Shown here: positions 37,301 through 45,630 of the stretch, in pieces
How positions within the stretch are numbered: position 1 is the stretch's first letter
Layout: each line of letters opens with the position of its first letter
Origin: an uncultured Acidimicrobiales bacterium
Lineage (GTDB): Bacteria; Actinomycetota; Acidimicrobiia; Acidimicrobiales; CADCSY01
Assembly: GCA_902805555.1 (NCBI GenBank)
Contig: CADCSY010000024.1
Coordinates: 16,406 to 80,405 of the forward strand
Direction: 5' to 3'
Length of the DNA stretch: 64,000 nt
The notes under the pieces: model-generated
Told to the model about the DNA's origin: nothing
What the model saw: the letters and a program-made list of their open reading frames with translations, nothing else
Databases searched by the model: none
Made by a program: the position numbers and the translations under genes

Positions 37301-38707
37301 GTGCGGGTCGTCGTCGTCGGGGGCGGCATCGCCGGGCTGGCGGCAGCCCACGAGCTGGCCGACCTGCCCGACGTGATCACCACGGTCGTCGAAGGCGCCG
37401 ACCGCCTGGGCGGCAAGGTGCACACCGCCCCCTTCGCCGACGCCGACCTCGACACCGGACCCGATGCGTTCCTCGCCAGGCGCCCCGAAGCCGTGCAGCT
37501 GTGCCGAGAGCTCGGCATCCTCGACCGGCTCGAGGCGCCCGCCACCGGGAAGGCGTGGCTGTGGGTCAGGGGCCGGCTCCGGCCCGTGCCCGAGGCCACG
37601 CTGCTCGGCGTCCCCACCGACGTCGGCGCCGTCGCCCGAACGGGTGTGCTGTCACCGGCCGGCCTCGCCCGCCTGGCCGCCGCCCCCCTCGTCACCCGGC
37701 GGCAGCGCCCGCTCGGACCCGGCGAGGACCGCACGATCGGGCAGGTGGTCCGGCGATCCCTCGGTGACGAGGTGCACGAGCGCCTCGTCGACCCGCTCGT
37801 CGGCGGCATCAACGCCGGGAACACCGATGCGCTGAGCATCGACGCCGTCGCCCCGCAGCTGGCGGCGGCCGCACGCCGCTCGGCCGACCTCGCGGCGGGC
37901 GCGAGGGAGGTGCAGGCCGCCGCGCCCGCAGCCCCTCCCGGCGCGCCGGCACCGGTCTTCTTCGGGCTCCCGGGCGGGATGGCGCGGCTCGTCGACGCGC
38001 TCGAGGCGCGGCTCGTGCGAGCCGGGGTCGAGGTGCGGACCGGCTCGCAGGTCGCGTCCCTCGGTCGCGACGGCGCCACCTGGCTGGCGCGCACCGCCGC
38101 CGGCGACGACGTCCGGGCCGACGCCGTGGTCCTGGCCGCCCCGGCGCCGGTCAGCGCACGCCTGGTCCGCCCGTTCGACGAGGCGGTCGCGGCCACGCTC
38201 GGGAACATCGCCCACGCCTCGGTGACGCTCGTCGCCCTCGCCTGGCCCCGCGAGGCGGTGCCCCGCCTCCCGCCCGGGAGCGGCTTCCTCGTCCCGAGGG
38301 GCGAGGGCCGGCTCATGACCGCCTGCTCCTGGTCGTCGAGCAAGTGGGCGCACCTGGCCGCGCCGTCCGGTCGGGTGCTGCTCCGGGTGTCAGCCGGCCG
38401 GGCCGACGACCACCGGGCGGGTGCCATGGACGACGACGAGCTGGAGACCAGGCTCCGCCTCGAGCTGCGGGACGCGATGGGCATCGTCGCCACCCCGTCG
38501 GCCGTCCGCATCACCCGCTGGCCCGATGCCTTCCCGCAGTACGCCCCCGGGCACCTGGGTCGGATCGCCGCTGCCGAGGCCACGCTGTCGGCCCGGCACC
38601 CGGGCCTGGTCCTGGCCGGCGCCGCACTGCGGGGCGTGGGCATCCCCGCCTGCATCGGGTCCGGCCGTGCGGCAGCCCGAGCGGTGGTGGCGGGCGTCGC
38701 GGCGTAG
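37301..38707 (+). CDS. hemG: Protoporphyrinogen/coproporphyrinogen oxidase (HemG/CgoX type)
   Basis: A 468-residue FAD-dependent oxidase of the HemY/CgoX family. The dinucleotide-binding motif GGGIAGLAAAHEL starts at residue 7. FAR-end signatures include DRLGGKVHT, GPDAFLARRPEA and GGINAGNTDALSIDAVAPQL. The C-terminal motif RWPDAFPQYAPGH and LAGAALRGVGIPACIGSGRAAA close the FAD site. In actinobacteria the coproporphyrin-dependent route is expected, so its substrate is probably coproporphyrinogen III; hemH and hemQ are not in the window. GTG 37301 starts 1 nt after the hemE stop and has no own Shine-Dalgarno, so translation is likely coupled. Confidence 0.93.
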   Translation: MRVVVVGGGIAGLAAAHELADLPDVITTVVEGADRLGGKVHTAPFADADLDTGPDAFLARRPEAVQLCRELGILDRLEAPATGKAWLWVRGRLRPVPEATLLGVPTDVGAVARTGVLSPAGLARLAAAPLVTRRQRPLGPGEDRTIGQVVRRSLGDEVHERLVDPLVGGINAGNTDALSIDAVAPQLAAAARRSADLAAGAREVQAAAPAAPPGAPAPVFFGLPGGMARLVDALEARLVRAGVEVRTGSQVASLGRDGATWLARTAAGDDVRADAVVLAAPAPVSARLVRPFDEAVAATLGNIAHASVTLVALAWPREAVPRLPPGSGFLVPRGEGRLMTACSWSSSKWAHLAAPSGRVLLRVSAGRADDHRAGAMDDDELETRLRLELRDAMGIVATPSAVRITRWPDAFPQYAPGHLGRIAAAEATLSARHPGLVLAGAALRGVGIPACIGSGRAAARAVVAGVAA

Positions 38708-38752
38708 GCCCGTCCCGGTCCGCCCGTCGACCGACCGACCCGTCCCCGGGGG

Positions 38753-38990
38753 CGTCGGCGTGGATGCGTCGCGCAGGGGACCCGTCGAGGTGGGCCCGCC
38801 GCGGGACCCCGTCCCGGGGGCGTCGGCGTGGATGCGTCGCGCAGGGGACCCGTCGAGGTGGGGCCGGCGCGAGCCCCGTCCCGGGGGCGTCGGCGTGCGT
38901 TCGTCGGACGCGGGTGCGCCCATCGAGGTGAGGCCGTCGCGAGCCCGTCCCGGGGATGTCGACGTGCGTTCGTCGCACGCCGGGGGTGGC
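38753..38990. repeat. Intergenic tandem repeat, about four copies of a 68-bp unit
   Basis: Units begin at 38753, 38821, 38888 and 38957 (periods 68, 67 and 69), each headed by CGTCGGCGTG-like sequence and including RTCGAGGTG and CGTCCCGGGG. Copies 1 and 2 are nearly identical; 3 and 4 are diverged and the last is partial. The array fills the gap between the convergent hemG and hydrolase stops, and no start or promoter is seen in it. Confidence 0.8.
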
Positions 38991-39773
38991 CTACGCCGAC
39001 GGCTCCGAGCGGCGCCGGACGTCGGGCCGGCCGAGGACGGCAGCCAGCGCACGGTAGGCCGGGGCGCCAGCGGCGAGGCCGAGGTGGGTCGCCCGCAGCT
39101 CGACGTCCTCGGCCGCCGGGTCGAGGCAGGCCCGCCAGTCGACGACGCCGTCGGTCTTCGACCACATCGTGATGAACGGGAGCTCGGCCGGGAACGCCGC
39201 CTCGCGATCGCGATGGAAGTCCTCCTCGTCGAAGCGGGCGCCGGGCCCGAGCACGCCGAACCGCGCGGCCAGGCGCAGGCCCTCGATGGGCAGGCGGACG
39301 TAGAAGTGGGGCGGGTACGCCTGGCGGTGCGGCGACCCGAGCGTGACGAGCAGCGCCAGCTTGTCGGGGTACCGCACGGCCGCCACCCGGGCCTGGTGGC
39401 CCCCCCGGCTGTGCCCGATCACCACGGGCCGGCGACCGGTGCCGGCCCGCAGCTCGTCGACGGCCTGGTTGATGGCCGCCACGCTGCGCTCGCTCGGGCC
39501 GACGTTGCGCCCGACGGCTGCATCGGCCACCACGTAGCCGGCTCGCCGCAACCAGCGCTCGAGGATGGCCGAGCTCCCCGCACCGGCCCCGAAGCCACCG
39601 ACGACCAGCACGGGCCGCCCCTCCCCCGGGGGGACACCCTCGCCCCGCCACACCGGCGAGCGGAACAGGTCGGCCAGCTCCAGCGCCCAGCCCGCCTCCC
39701 GCCAGGTCGGTCGGCCGAGCAGGCCGGCCAGACCGGCCTGGGGCGGCTCGAGGGGGACGTCGGGCTCGTGCAC
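38991..39773 (-). CDS. Alpha/beta hydrolase (lipase-like)
   Basis: A 260-residue alpha/beta hydrolase. Near the N-terminus is the lipase-like strand PVLVVGGFGAGAGSSAILERWL, which may contain the oxyanion region. The nucleophile elbow is IGHSRGGHQARVAA (G-H-S-R-G). D of WSKTDGVVDWRAC is a candidate acid and H of ATHLGLAAG is the catalytic His. This gives a complete Ser-Asp-His triad. No signal peptide is seen. The substrate is unknown; similar proteins are annotated as esterases or lipases. GTG 39773 is 6 nt after TAGGGG, a near-consensus leaderless box. Confidence 0.8.
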   Translation of the reverse strand: MHEPDVPLEPPQAGLAGLLGRPTWREAGWALELADLFRSPVWRGEGVPPGEGRPVLVVGGFGAGAGSSAILERWLRRAGYVVADAAVGRNVGPSERSVAAINQAVDELRAGTGRRPVVIGHSRGGHQARVAAVRYPDKLALLVTLGSPHRQAYPPHFYVRLPIEGLRLAARFGVLGPGARFDEEDFHRDREAAFPAELPFITMWSKTDGVVDWRACLDPAAEDVELRATHLGLAAGAPAYRALAAVLGRPDVRRRSEPSA

Positions 39774-39857
39774 GCGCAGCCCCTACCCAGCGAGACGGCA
39801 GCTGCCGATCATCCCGGCACCCGACGGCCGCCGTCGACCGGACGGGCGGGCCCGGGG

Positions 39858-40517
39858 TCACGGACCGTCCGTCGCCCCGCCGTCGTCCGGCGCCGAGAGC
39901 CGCTCCGCCGGGATTGCGATGAAGAGGCCCTCGGCCGTGGCGATGCGCACGCCGTCGTGCCACGCCTCGCCGTCGATCCACAGCTTCCGACCGTCCCGCT
40001 CCCGGAGGCGTGACCGCAGCTCGAGCTCCGCCCCGACGGGCGTCGGCGCCAGGTACGAGACGGTGAGGCGGCCGGTGAACGCAGGCGTGCCCTGCATGGC
40101 GAGCACGAAGCCCATGGTGTCGTCGAACACGGCCGCGACGATCCCGCCGTGGGCACGGCCGGGCGCACCCTCGAAGGCGGCGCCGAGCGTGACCCGGGCG
40201 ACCGCCTCCTCACCCTCTCGCCGGACCACGATGGCGATCCCCATCGGGTTGGCGGCGCCGGAGACGACGCAGTCGGGGAAGTGGTCCATCGTCTGGCCGT
40301 CTTCGGGCGGCGCCTCGAACAGGCGCCGCTTCATGTCGCCCACCGGCCGGCGCCGCTCGCTCCCTGCCTCCACCGCCGGCAGCACGTCCTCGACGAGCGC
40401 CCTGACGCGCCGGAGCACCTCGTCGGGGACGTGGTGGCCGACGAAGGCGTGGCCGAGCCGCCGGAGCGCAGCGGCGGCGGACAGCCGGTCGGGGGATGCG
40501 TCGACGTCAGGCGGCAC
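39858..40517 (-). CDS. Hotdog-fold thioesterase (PaaI-like)
   Basis: A 219-residue acyl-CoA thioesterase-like protein. Residues 1-90 are helical and specific to this subfamily. Residues about 95-215 form the hotdog domain, with GAPGRAHGGIVAAVFDDTMG, in which AHGG..AxxDD is the usual catalytic helix, followed by TGRLTVSYLAPTPVGAELELRSRL. Likely acts on acyl-CoA of unknown length. GTG 40517 is 6 nt after TAGTGT. Divergent from the Lnt-like gene; starts are 103 nt apart. Confidence 0.87.
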   Translation of the reverse strand: MPPDVDASPDRLSAAAALRRLGHAFVGHHVPDEVLRRVRALVEDVLPAVEAGSERRRPVGDMKRRLFEAPPEDGQTMDHFPDCVVSGAANPMGIAIVVRREGEEAVARVTLGAAFEGAPGRAHGGIVAAVFDDTMGFVLAMQGTPAFTGRLTVSYLAPTPVGAELELRSRLRERDGRKLWIDGEAWHDGVRIATAEGLFIAIPAERLSAPDDGGATDGP

Positions 40518-40523
40518 GGCCGG

Positions 40524-40529
40524 ACACTA
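40524..40529 (-). promoter_or_regulatory. Leaderless -10 element for the thioesterase gene
   Basis: TAGTGT on the minus strand ends 6 nt before GTG 40517. Confidence 0.6.
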
Positions 40530-40620
40530 CGAGCGGACGGAGCGGGGGGGCTGTGCCCGTCCGCTCGACCTGGCGACGGGCGTCCTCGGCCGAGGGCCGG
40601 CGGGGTGGTTGGGGGCAGCG

Positions 40621-42207
40621 GTGGCGGACCCGCGATCATGGGGCGTGCGCGCCGACCCCGATCCGGACCTGGAGCGCCCGCCCGCCACCGGTGGACGGGC
40701 GGGGGCCGTCGCAGCGACGGACCCTCCGGCTCGGACCGCGCGGGCCCGCCGACGTCGACGTGCCGGGACGGGGCTCGTCGCCGGGCTGCTCCTCACGGCG
40801 GGGCTCCCCCCCTTCGGCTGGTGGCCGCTCGCCCTCCTGGGCGCAGGCGTGCTCGCCCTCGGGCTCAGCGACGCGCCGCTGCGGGGTCGCATCGCCGTGG
40901 CGGTGGGGACGGGGTTCGGGCTGCTCGCACCGGGGCTGTTCTGGATGTCGGAGTTCAGCGCCCCCGGCTACGTGCTCGCCGTCCTGATCGAGGTGGTGCT
41001 GCTTGCGGTCGGCCTCACGCTCGTACCGTCCGGCCCCGCCCGCGTGGTCGGCCTCCCCGCCGCCCTCGTCCTCGCCGAGTCCCTGCGTGGGATCTGGCCG
41101 TTCGGGGGCGTGCCGATCGCCACCGTCGCCCAGACCCAGATCGGCGGCCCCCTGGCGTTCACGGGCCGCCTCGGTGGCGGCCTCCTGCTCACCGCGCTGG
41201 TCGGCGTCGTCGGCGCGGCGCTCCTCGCGGCCGCACGTCGACGCCCCCGCACCGCCTCCGCCGGTCTCGCCCTCGTGGTCGTCGTCGCCGTCGCCGGCGC
41301 CGCCACCGACCCGGGGAGACCGGTGGGCACGCTGTCGACCGCCGTCGTCCAGGGCGGGGGCGAGCGCGGCCTCCTGGCGTCCGACGACGGCGCCGACGAC
41401 GTGATCCGGGCCCACCTCGAGGCGAGCGACGAGCTGCCGGACGAGCTCGACCTGGTGCTGTGGCCGGAGAACGTGATCACCGTGAAGGAGCCGGTGGCGG
41501 GGACCTCCCAGGCCGCATCCCTGGCCGCGCTCGCGCGCCGGCTGGACGCCACCGTCGTGGCCGGTGTGGTCGAACGGGAGGGGGACCGGTTCCGGAACGC
41601 GTCCGTGACCTGGAGCCCGGACGGCGAGCTGTCCGCCCGGTACGAGAAGAACCAGCGCGTCCCCTTCGGCGAGTACGTGCCGATGCGCGACCTCATCGAG
41701 GAGGTCACCGACCTCAGCGCCATCCCCCGAGACGCCATCGCCGGGACGGAGCCGGGCCTCCTGGCCACGCCCGCCGGGGACCTCGGGGTGGTCATCTCCT
41801 ACGAGGTGTTCTTCCCCCGCCGGGCCCGGGACGCCATGGTCGCCGGGGCCGAGGTCCTGCTCGCCCCGACCAACGCCTCGTCCTTCACCACCTCGCAGAT
41901 GCCGGCGCTCGAGCTGGGGGCGGCCCGGATGCGGGCCGTCGAGACGGGCCGGGACGTCCTCCAGGCCGCCCCCACGGGCCTGTCGGGCGTCATCCGCCCG
42001 GACGGCACGGTGGTCGAGCAGTCGGACCTGGGGCGTCGACAGCTCCTCCTGGCCGACGTCGAGCGGCGGGTCGGCGACACGCCGTACACGACCCTCGGCG
42101 ACGGTCCGTTCGTCGTCGGTGCGCTGCTCGCCCTGGCCGCTGCCTGGGTGCTCGAGCGTCGGGCACGGCGCCCTGTGACCCGTGTCACCGGTCCCGTCCG
42201 TACTTGA
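40621..42207 (+). CDS. lnt: Apolipoprotein N-acyltransferase (Lnt)-like membrane protein, catalytic Cys replaced by Ser
   Basis: A 528-residue membrane acyltransferase-like protein. Six to seven helices lie at about 48-250, with LTAGLPPFGWWPLALLGAG typical of Lnt. The carbon-nitrogen hydrolase domain (about 245-490) has WPEN (E283), YEKNQRVPFGEYVP (K343) and VVISYEVFFP (S393). In E. coli Lnt the triad is E267, K335 and C387; here the nucleophile position is Ser. A last helix lies at 498-515. The family N-acylates lipoproteins, of which this window has several. GTG 40621 has GGGGG 5 nt upstream; GTG 40645, 5 nt after GATCAT, is an alternative leaderless start. Long open frame upstream is non-coding. 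Confidence 0.88.
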   Translation: MADPRSWGVRADPDPDLERPPATGGRAGAVAATDPPARTARARRRRRAGTGLVAGLLLTAGLPPFGWWPLALLGAGVLALGLSDAPLRGRIAVAVGTGFGLLAPGLFWMSEFSAPGYVLAVLIEVVLLAVGLTLVPSGPARVVGLPAALVLAESLRGIWPFGGVPIATVAQTQIGGPLAFTGRLGGGLLLTALVGVVGAALLAAARRRPRTASAGLALVVVVAVAGAATDPGRPVGTLSTAVVQGGGERGLLASDDGADDVIRAHLEASDELPDELDLVLWPENVITVKEPVAGTSQAASLAALARRLDATVVAGVVEREGDRFRNASVTWSPDGELSARYEKNQRVPFGEYVPMRDLIEEVTDLSAIPRDAIAGTEPGLLATPAGDLGVVISYEVFFPRRARDAMVAGAEVLLAPTNASSFTTSQMPALELGAARMRAVETGRDVLQAAPTGLSGVIRPDGTVVEQSDLGRRQLLLADVERRVGDTPYTTLGDGPFVVGALLALAAAWVLERRARRPVTRVTGPVRT

Positions 42208-42241
42208 CCGGGCGGTCGAGAGAGACCAACGTTGCCCCTTC

Positions 42242-43591
42242 ATGCGACCCGACAGCCCCCTCCGGATCGCACTCCTCGTCTACCGCGGCAAGGCGCATTG
42301 CGGCGGTCAGGGCGTGTACACCCGGCACCTCAGCAAGGCGCTCGTCGACCTCGGCCACCACGTCGAGGTCTTCTCCGGGCCCCCCTACCCCCAGCTCGAC
42401 GAGCGGGTGCCGCTGCACCGCCTCGAGAGCCTCGACCTCTACCGGGAGCCGGACCCCTTCCGCATCCCGAGGCCCCGCGAGATCCGGGACATGATCGACG
42501 TGCGGGAGCTCGCGCTGATGTGCACGGCCGGCTTCCCCGAGCCGTACACGTTCTCCCTGCGGGTGAGGCGGGCCCTCGCCGCCCGTCCCCACGACTTCGA
42601 CATCGTGCACGACAACCAGAGCCTCGGGAGCGGGCTCCTCGGCGTCCAGGCCCCCCGGCCCGACGGCCTCGGCATCCCCGTGCTCGGCACGATCCACCAC
42701 CCGATCACCATCGACCGCAAGGTCGAGATCGCCCACGCCGCCACGCTGCGCCGCAAGCTGACGCTGCGCCGTTGGTACGGCTTCACCAGGATGCAGACGA
42801 GGGTGGCCCGCCGGCTCCCCCGCATCATCACGGTGTCGGAGTCGAGCCTGGGCGACATCGTCGCCGACCACGGCGTGCGGCCCGAGCAGCTGCGGGTGGT
42901 CAACGTCGGCGTCGACCCCGACCTGTTCCGGCCGCTGCCCCACGTCGCCCGGGTGCCGGGCCGGCTGATGACGACGTCGTCGTCGGACGTGCCGATGAAG
43001 GGCCTCGTCCACCTGCTCGAGGCGGTGGCCAAGGTGCGCACCGAGCGACCCGACGTCGAGCTGACCGTGATCGGCAAGCCCACGCCCGACGGGTCCGTGC
43101 AGCGGACGGTGGACCGGCTCGACCTCGGCGACGCGGTGCACTTCGTCAGCGGCGTCAGCGACGAGCGCCTCGTGGAGCTGTACGCAGAGGCGGAGATCGC
43201 CGTCGTCCCCTCCCTGTACGAGGGCTTCTCACTGCCCGCAGTCGAGGCGATGGCAACCGAGGTGGCGCTGCTGGCCACCACCGGCGGTGCCATCCCCGAG
43301 GTGGTCGGGACGGACGGGACCACCGCGGCGCTGGTCCCCCCGGGTGACGCCGGCGCCCTCGCCACGGCCATCCTGGAGCTGCTGGCGGACCCGGAGCGAC
43401 GGGCCCGCATCGGTGCTGCTGGCCGGCAGCGCGTGGCGAGGCGCTTCAGCTGGACCGCCGCGGCGGAGGGCACCGTCGCCCAGTACCGGGAGGTGATCGC
43501 CCTCCACGCCGGGACCCCGGGGATGAGCGCCTCCATCCCGGCCCCGGCCGACCCCGCCGTCGCCGACGATCCGACTGTCGAGTCGTGCTGA
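42242..43591 (+). CDS. Glycosyltransferase family 4 (GT-B)
   Basis: A 449-residue GT-B glycosyltransferase. The N-terminal acceptor domain starts ALLVYRGKAHCGGQGVYTRHLSKAL, the Gly-rich loop of GT4 enzymes. The donor domain has DVPMKGLVHLLEA, VELTVIGKP and the E-x7-E motif in YEGFSLPAVEAMA. Uses a nucleotide sugar; acceptor unknown. It overlaps the following methyltransferase by 7 nt and probably forms one unit with the next three ORFs. ATG 42242 is used; the frame upstream to 42182 lacks homology. A possible promoter, TTGACC (42204-42209) and CAACGT (42227-42232, 17 bp apart), ends 9 nt before ATG, overlapping the lnt stop. Confidence 0.92.
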   Translation: MRPDSPLRIALLVYRGKAHCGGQGVYTRHLSKALVDLGHHVEVFSGPPYPQLDERVPLHRLESLDLYREPDPFRIPRPREIRDMIDVRELALMCTAGFPEPYTFSLRVRRALAARPHDFDIVHDNQSLGSGLLGVQAPRPDGLGIPVLGTIHHPITIDRKVEIAHAATLRRKLTLRRWYGFTRMQTRVARRLPRIITVSESSLGDIVADHGVRPEQLRVVNVGVDPDLFRPLPHVARVPGRLMTTSSSDVPMKGLVHLLEAVAKVRTERPDVELTVIGKPTPDGSVQRTVDRLDLGDAVHFVSGVSDERLVELYAEAEIAVVPSLYEGFSLPAVEAMATEVALLATTGGAIPEVVGTDGTTAALVPPGDAGALATAILELLADPERRARIGAAGRQRVARRFSWTAAAEGTVAQYREVIALHAGTPGMSASIPAPADPAVADDPTVESC

Positions 43592-44322
43592 CCGTCAGGT
43601 ACGACCGGCTGGGGCTCCGGCCCGGTGACCGGCTGCTCGACCTCGGTTGCGGCGGTGGGCGCCACGCCTTCGAGGCCGCCCGCCTCGGCGCGAGGGTGAC
43701 CGCCGCCGACCTCGACCTCGTCGAGCTCAAGGACGTGCACCAGCTCTTCGCGGCGATGTCGGAGGGCGGCGAGCTGGACCCTGGAGGGACGGGCGCAGCG
43801 GTGGGCGCCGACGCCCTCCGGCTCCCGTTCGCCGATGGCACCTTCGACCGGATCATCGCCTCCGAGGTGATGGAGCACATCCCCGACGACGCAGCCGCCG
43901 CGAGCGAGCTGGCGAGGGTGCTGCGCCCGGGCGGGACCATGGCGGTGACCGTCCCGTCGTGGTTCCCCGAGCAGGTGTGCTGGGCGATCACCGACGAGTA
44001 CCACGCCCCCCACGTCCCCGGCGGCCACGTCCGCATCTACGCCGAGTCCCAGCTGCGGACCCGGTTGCGCGCAGCCGGGCTGAAGCCGGGGTTCGCCCAC
44101 CGCGCCCACGCCCTGCACACCCCGTACTGGTGGCTCAAGTGCGCCGTGGGCACCACCAACGACTCGCACCCCCTCGTCGCCGCCTGGCACCGGCTGCTCG
44201 TGTGGGACATCACGGCCCGCCCGGCCGTCACCCAGATCGCAGACCGCGTGCTGAACCCCGTGCTCGGCAAGAGCCTGGTGGTCTACGCCACCAAGCCAGC
44301 GCCGTCCGGTCCGGGCACATGA
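43585..44322 (+). CDS. Class I SAM-dependent methyltransferase
   Basis: A 245-residue methyltransferase with Rossmann motif I RLLDLGCGGGRHAFEAARLG at about 17-36, acidic motif AADLDLVELK, motif IV FDRIIASEVMEHI and VLRPGGTMAVTVPSWF. The C-terminal half (VRIYAESQLRTRLRAAGL, HTPYWWLKCAVG) resembles enzymes that methylate lipid or sugar acceptors (Methyltransf_11 class). GTG 43585 lies inside the last codons of the glycosyltransferase gene, so translation is coupled. Its TGA overlaps ATG 44319 of a 74-codon ORF. The product is probably modified in the same pathway as the glycosyl acceptor. Confidence 0.9.
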   Translation: MLTVRYDRLGLRPGDRLLDLGCGGGRHAFEAARLGARVTAADLDLVELKDVHQLFAAMSEGGELDPGGTGAAVGADALRLPFADGTFDRIIASEVMEHIPDDAAAASELARVLRPGGTMAVTVPSWFPEQVCWAITDEYHAPHVPGGHVRIYAESQLRTRLRAAGLKPGFAHRAHALHTPYWWLKCAVGTTNDSHPLVAAWHRLLVWDITARPAVTQIADRVLNPVLGKSLVVYATKPAPSGPGT

Positions 44323-44543
44323 CGGTGGCTGCCCCGCCCGCCCGGCCGCGGGCCGAGCCTCCGGCGCCCGCACCGGGCGCCGTCGTCGCCGAGCCGCCGG
44401 CCACAGGACGGCTGGCCGGCCCGAGCGGGGCCGCCCCCGTCAGCCAGGTGCACGGGCACGACGCACCGAGCCGAGCTCGACTGCGCGGATGCCGGGCCCC
44501 CGTCGGCGAGCGCAGCCCGGACCCACGATCGGGCACGACATGA
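44319..44543 (+). CDS. Small ORF bridged by ATGA overlaps on both sides (uncertain)
   Basis: A 74-codon ORF whose ATG overlaps the methyltransferase stop (ATGA, 44319-44322) and whose TGA overlaps the next start (ATGA, 44540-44543). The peptide is Ala/Pro-rich in the first half and Arg-rich in the second, with no recognisable motif. Composition alone would suggest spacer, but two exact overlaps are what a coupled operon would show. Treat as a candidate. Confidence 0.3.
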   Translation: MTVAAPPARPRAEPPAPAPGAVVAEPPATGRLAGPSGAAPVSQVHGHDAPSRARLRGCRAPVGERSPDPRSGTT

Positions 44544-45613
44544 GCGGCTTCGCAGTCCCGGTGGTCGAGGGCGCCATCTCCGCCGGCCGCATCGCCGCGA
44601 CGGTCGACGCCATCGCCGCCGTGCAGCTGCCGGACGGGATGATCCCGTGGTTCCCGGGGGGGCATGCCGACCCGTGGAACCACACCGAGGCGGCGATGGC
44701 CCTCGCCCTCGGCGGGCGTCGCAGCGCGGCCGAGCGGGCCTACCAGTGGCTCGTCGACCGCCAGCGGCCCGACGGCGCCTGGCACCAGTACTACCTCGAC
44801 GGGGGGATCGAGGAGACGAAGCTCGACGCCAACGTCTGCGCCTACGTGGCCACCGGGGTCTGGCACCACTTCCTCCTCCACCGTGATTCCGGCTTCCTCG
44901 ACGTCATGTGGCCCGTCGTCGAGGCGGCGATCGACTTCGTCCTCGACCTGCAGACGCCTCGCGGTGAGATCCTCTGGGCCCGCCACGACGACGGGACGCC
45001 GTGGAGCTTCGCCCTGCTCACCGGGTCGAGCTCGATCTGCCACAGCCTCCGCTGCGCCATCGCCATCGCCGAGCACCTCGGGCAGGAGCGCCCCGACTGG
45101 GAGCTGTCGGCGGCCCGCCTCGCCCACGTCGTGGCCCACGAGCCCGACGCCTTCCAGCCCAAGGAGCGCTGGGCGATGGACTGGTACTACCCGGTGCTGG
45201 CCGGGGTGCTCCCCGAGGGAGACGGCCGCCAGCACCTGGCCGAGGGCTGGTCGACCTTCGTGATGGAGGGGAAGGGCACGCGCTGCGTCAGCGACCGACC
45301 CTGGATCACCGCCGCCGAGACGTGCGAGTGCGTGCTGGCGCACCTCGTCGTCGGCGAGGACGAACGGGCGTCGGACCTGTTCCGGTGGATCCAGCACCTC
45401 CAGTCGGAGGACGGCGGCTGGCACACCGGCATCGTGTACCCCGAGCTGAAGCACTACCCCGGTGGCGAGTGCTCGACCTACACGGCGGCCGCCGTCGTGC
45501 TCGCAGCCGACGCCCTGAGCGGCACCAGCCCCGCCTCGGGGCTGTTCACCGACCGCGCCGTGCTCCCCGAGCTCCTCGACCCCTCGGAACCCGTCGACCG
45601 ACCCGTCGACTGA
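44540..45613 (+). CDS. Prenyltransferase/squalene-cyclase-like alpha-barrel protein of unknown function
   Basis: A 357-residue all-helical protein. It resembles the (alpha/alpha)6 barrels of terpene cyclases and glycosidases: repeats such as LPDGMIPWFPGGHADPWNHTEAAMAL, VDRQRPDGAWHQYYLDGG and QHLQSEDGGWHTGIVYPEL have the P/D-G-x-W 'QW-like' form. The DxDD motif of squalene-hopene cyclases is absent, so protonation-type cyclisation is unlikely. Many surface Trp/His (HHF, WYY) could bind a sugar or isoprenoid. Commonly annotated as 'prenyltransferase' without proof. It ends the unit with the glycosyltransferase and methyltransferase, so it probably acts on the same glycolipid or glycan. ATG 44540 was chosen for the ATGA overlap. 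Confidence 0.7.
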   Translation: MSGFAVPVVEGAISAGRIAATVDAIAAVQLPDGMIPWFPGGHADPWNHTEAAMALALGGRRSAAERAYQWLVDRQRPDGAWHQYYLDGGIEETKLDANVCAYVATGVWHHFLLHRDSGFLDVMWPVVEAAIDFVLDLQTPRGEILWARHDDGTPWSFALLTGSSSICHSLRCAIAIAEHLGQERPDWELSAARLAHVVAHEPDAFQPKERWAMDWYYPVLAGVLPEGDGRQHLAEGWSTFVMEGKGTRCVSDRPWITAAETCECVLAHLVVGEDERASDLFRWIQHLQSEDGGWHTGIVYPELKHYPGGECSTYTAAAVVLAADALSGTSPASGLFTDRAVLPELLDPSEPVDRPVD

Positions 45614-45630
45614 GGCTGCCGAGTCCCGCC

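Noticed and set aside
38753..38990. 68-bp repeats as a coding region
   Set aside because: Frames on both strands are open by GC bias only; the translated repeats (Arg/Pro/His-rich) match no protein, and both neighbouring genes stop outside the array.
39565..42207. Extended 880-codon frame for the Lnt-like gene
   Set aside because: The first 350 codons overlap two minus-strand genes in antisense and lack homology. The Lnt fold begins after GTG 40621.
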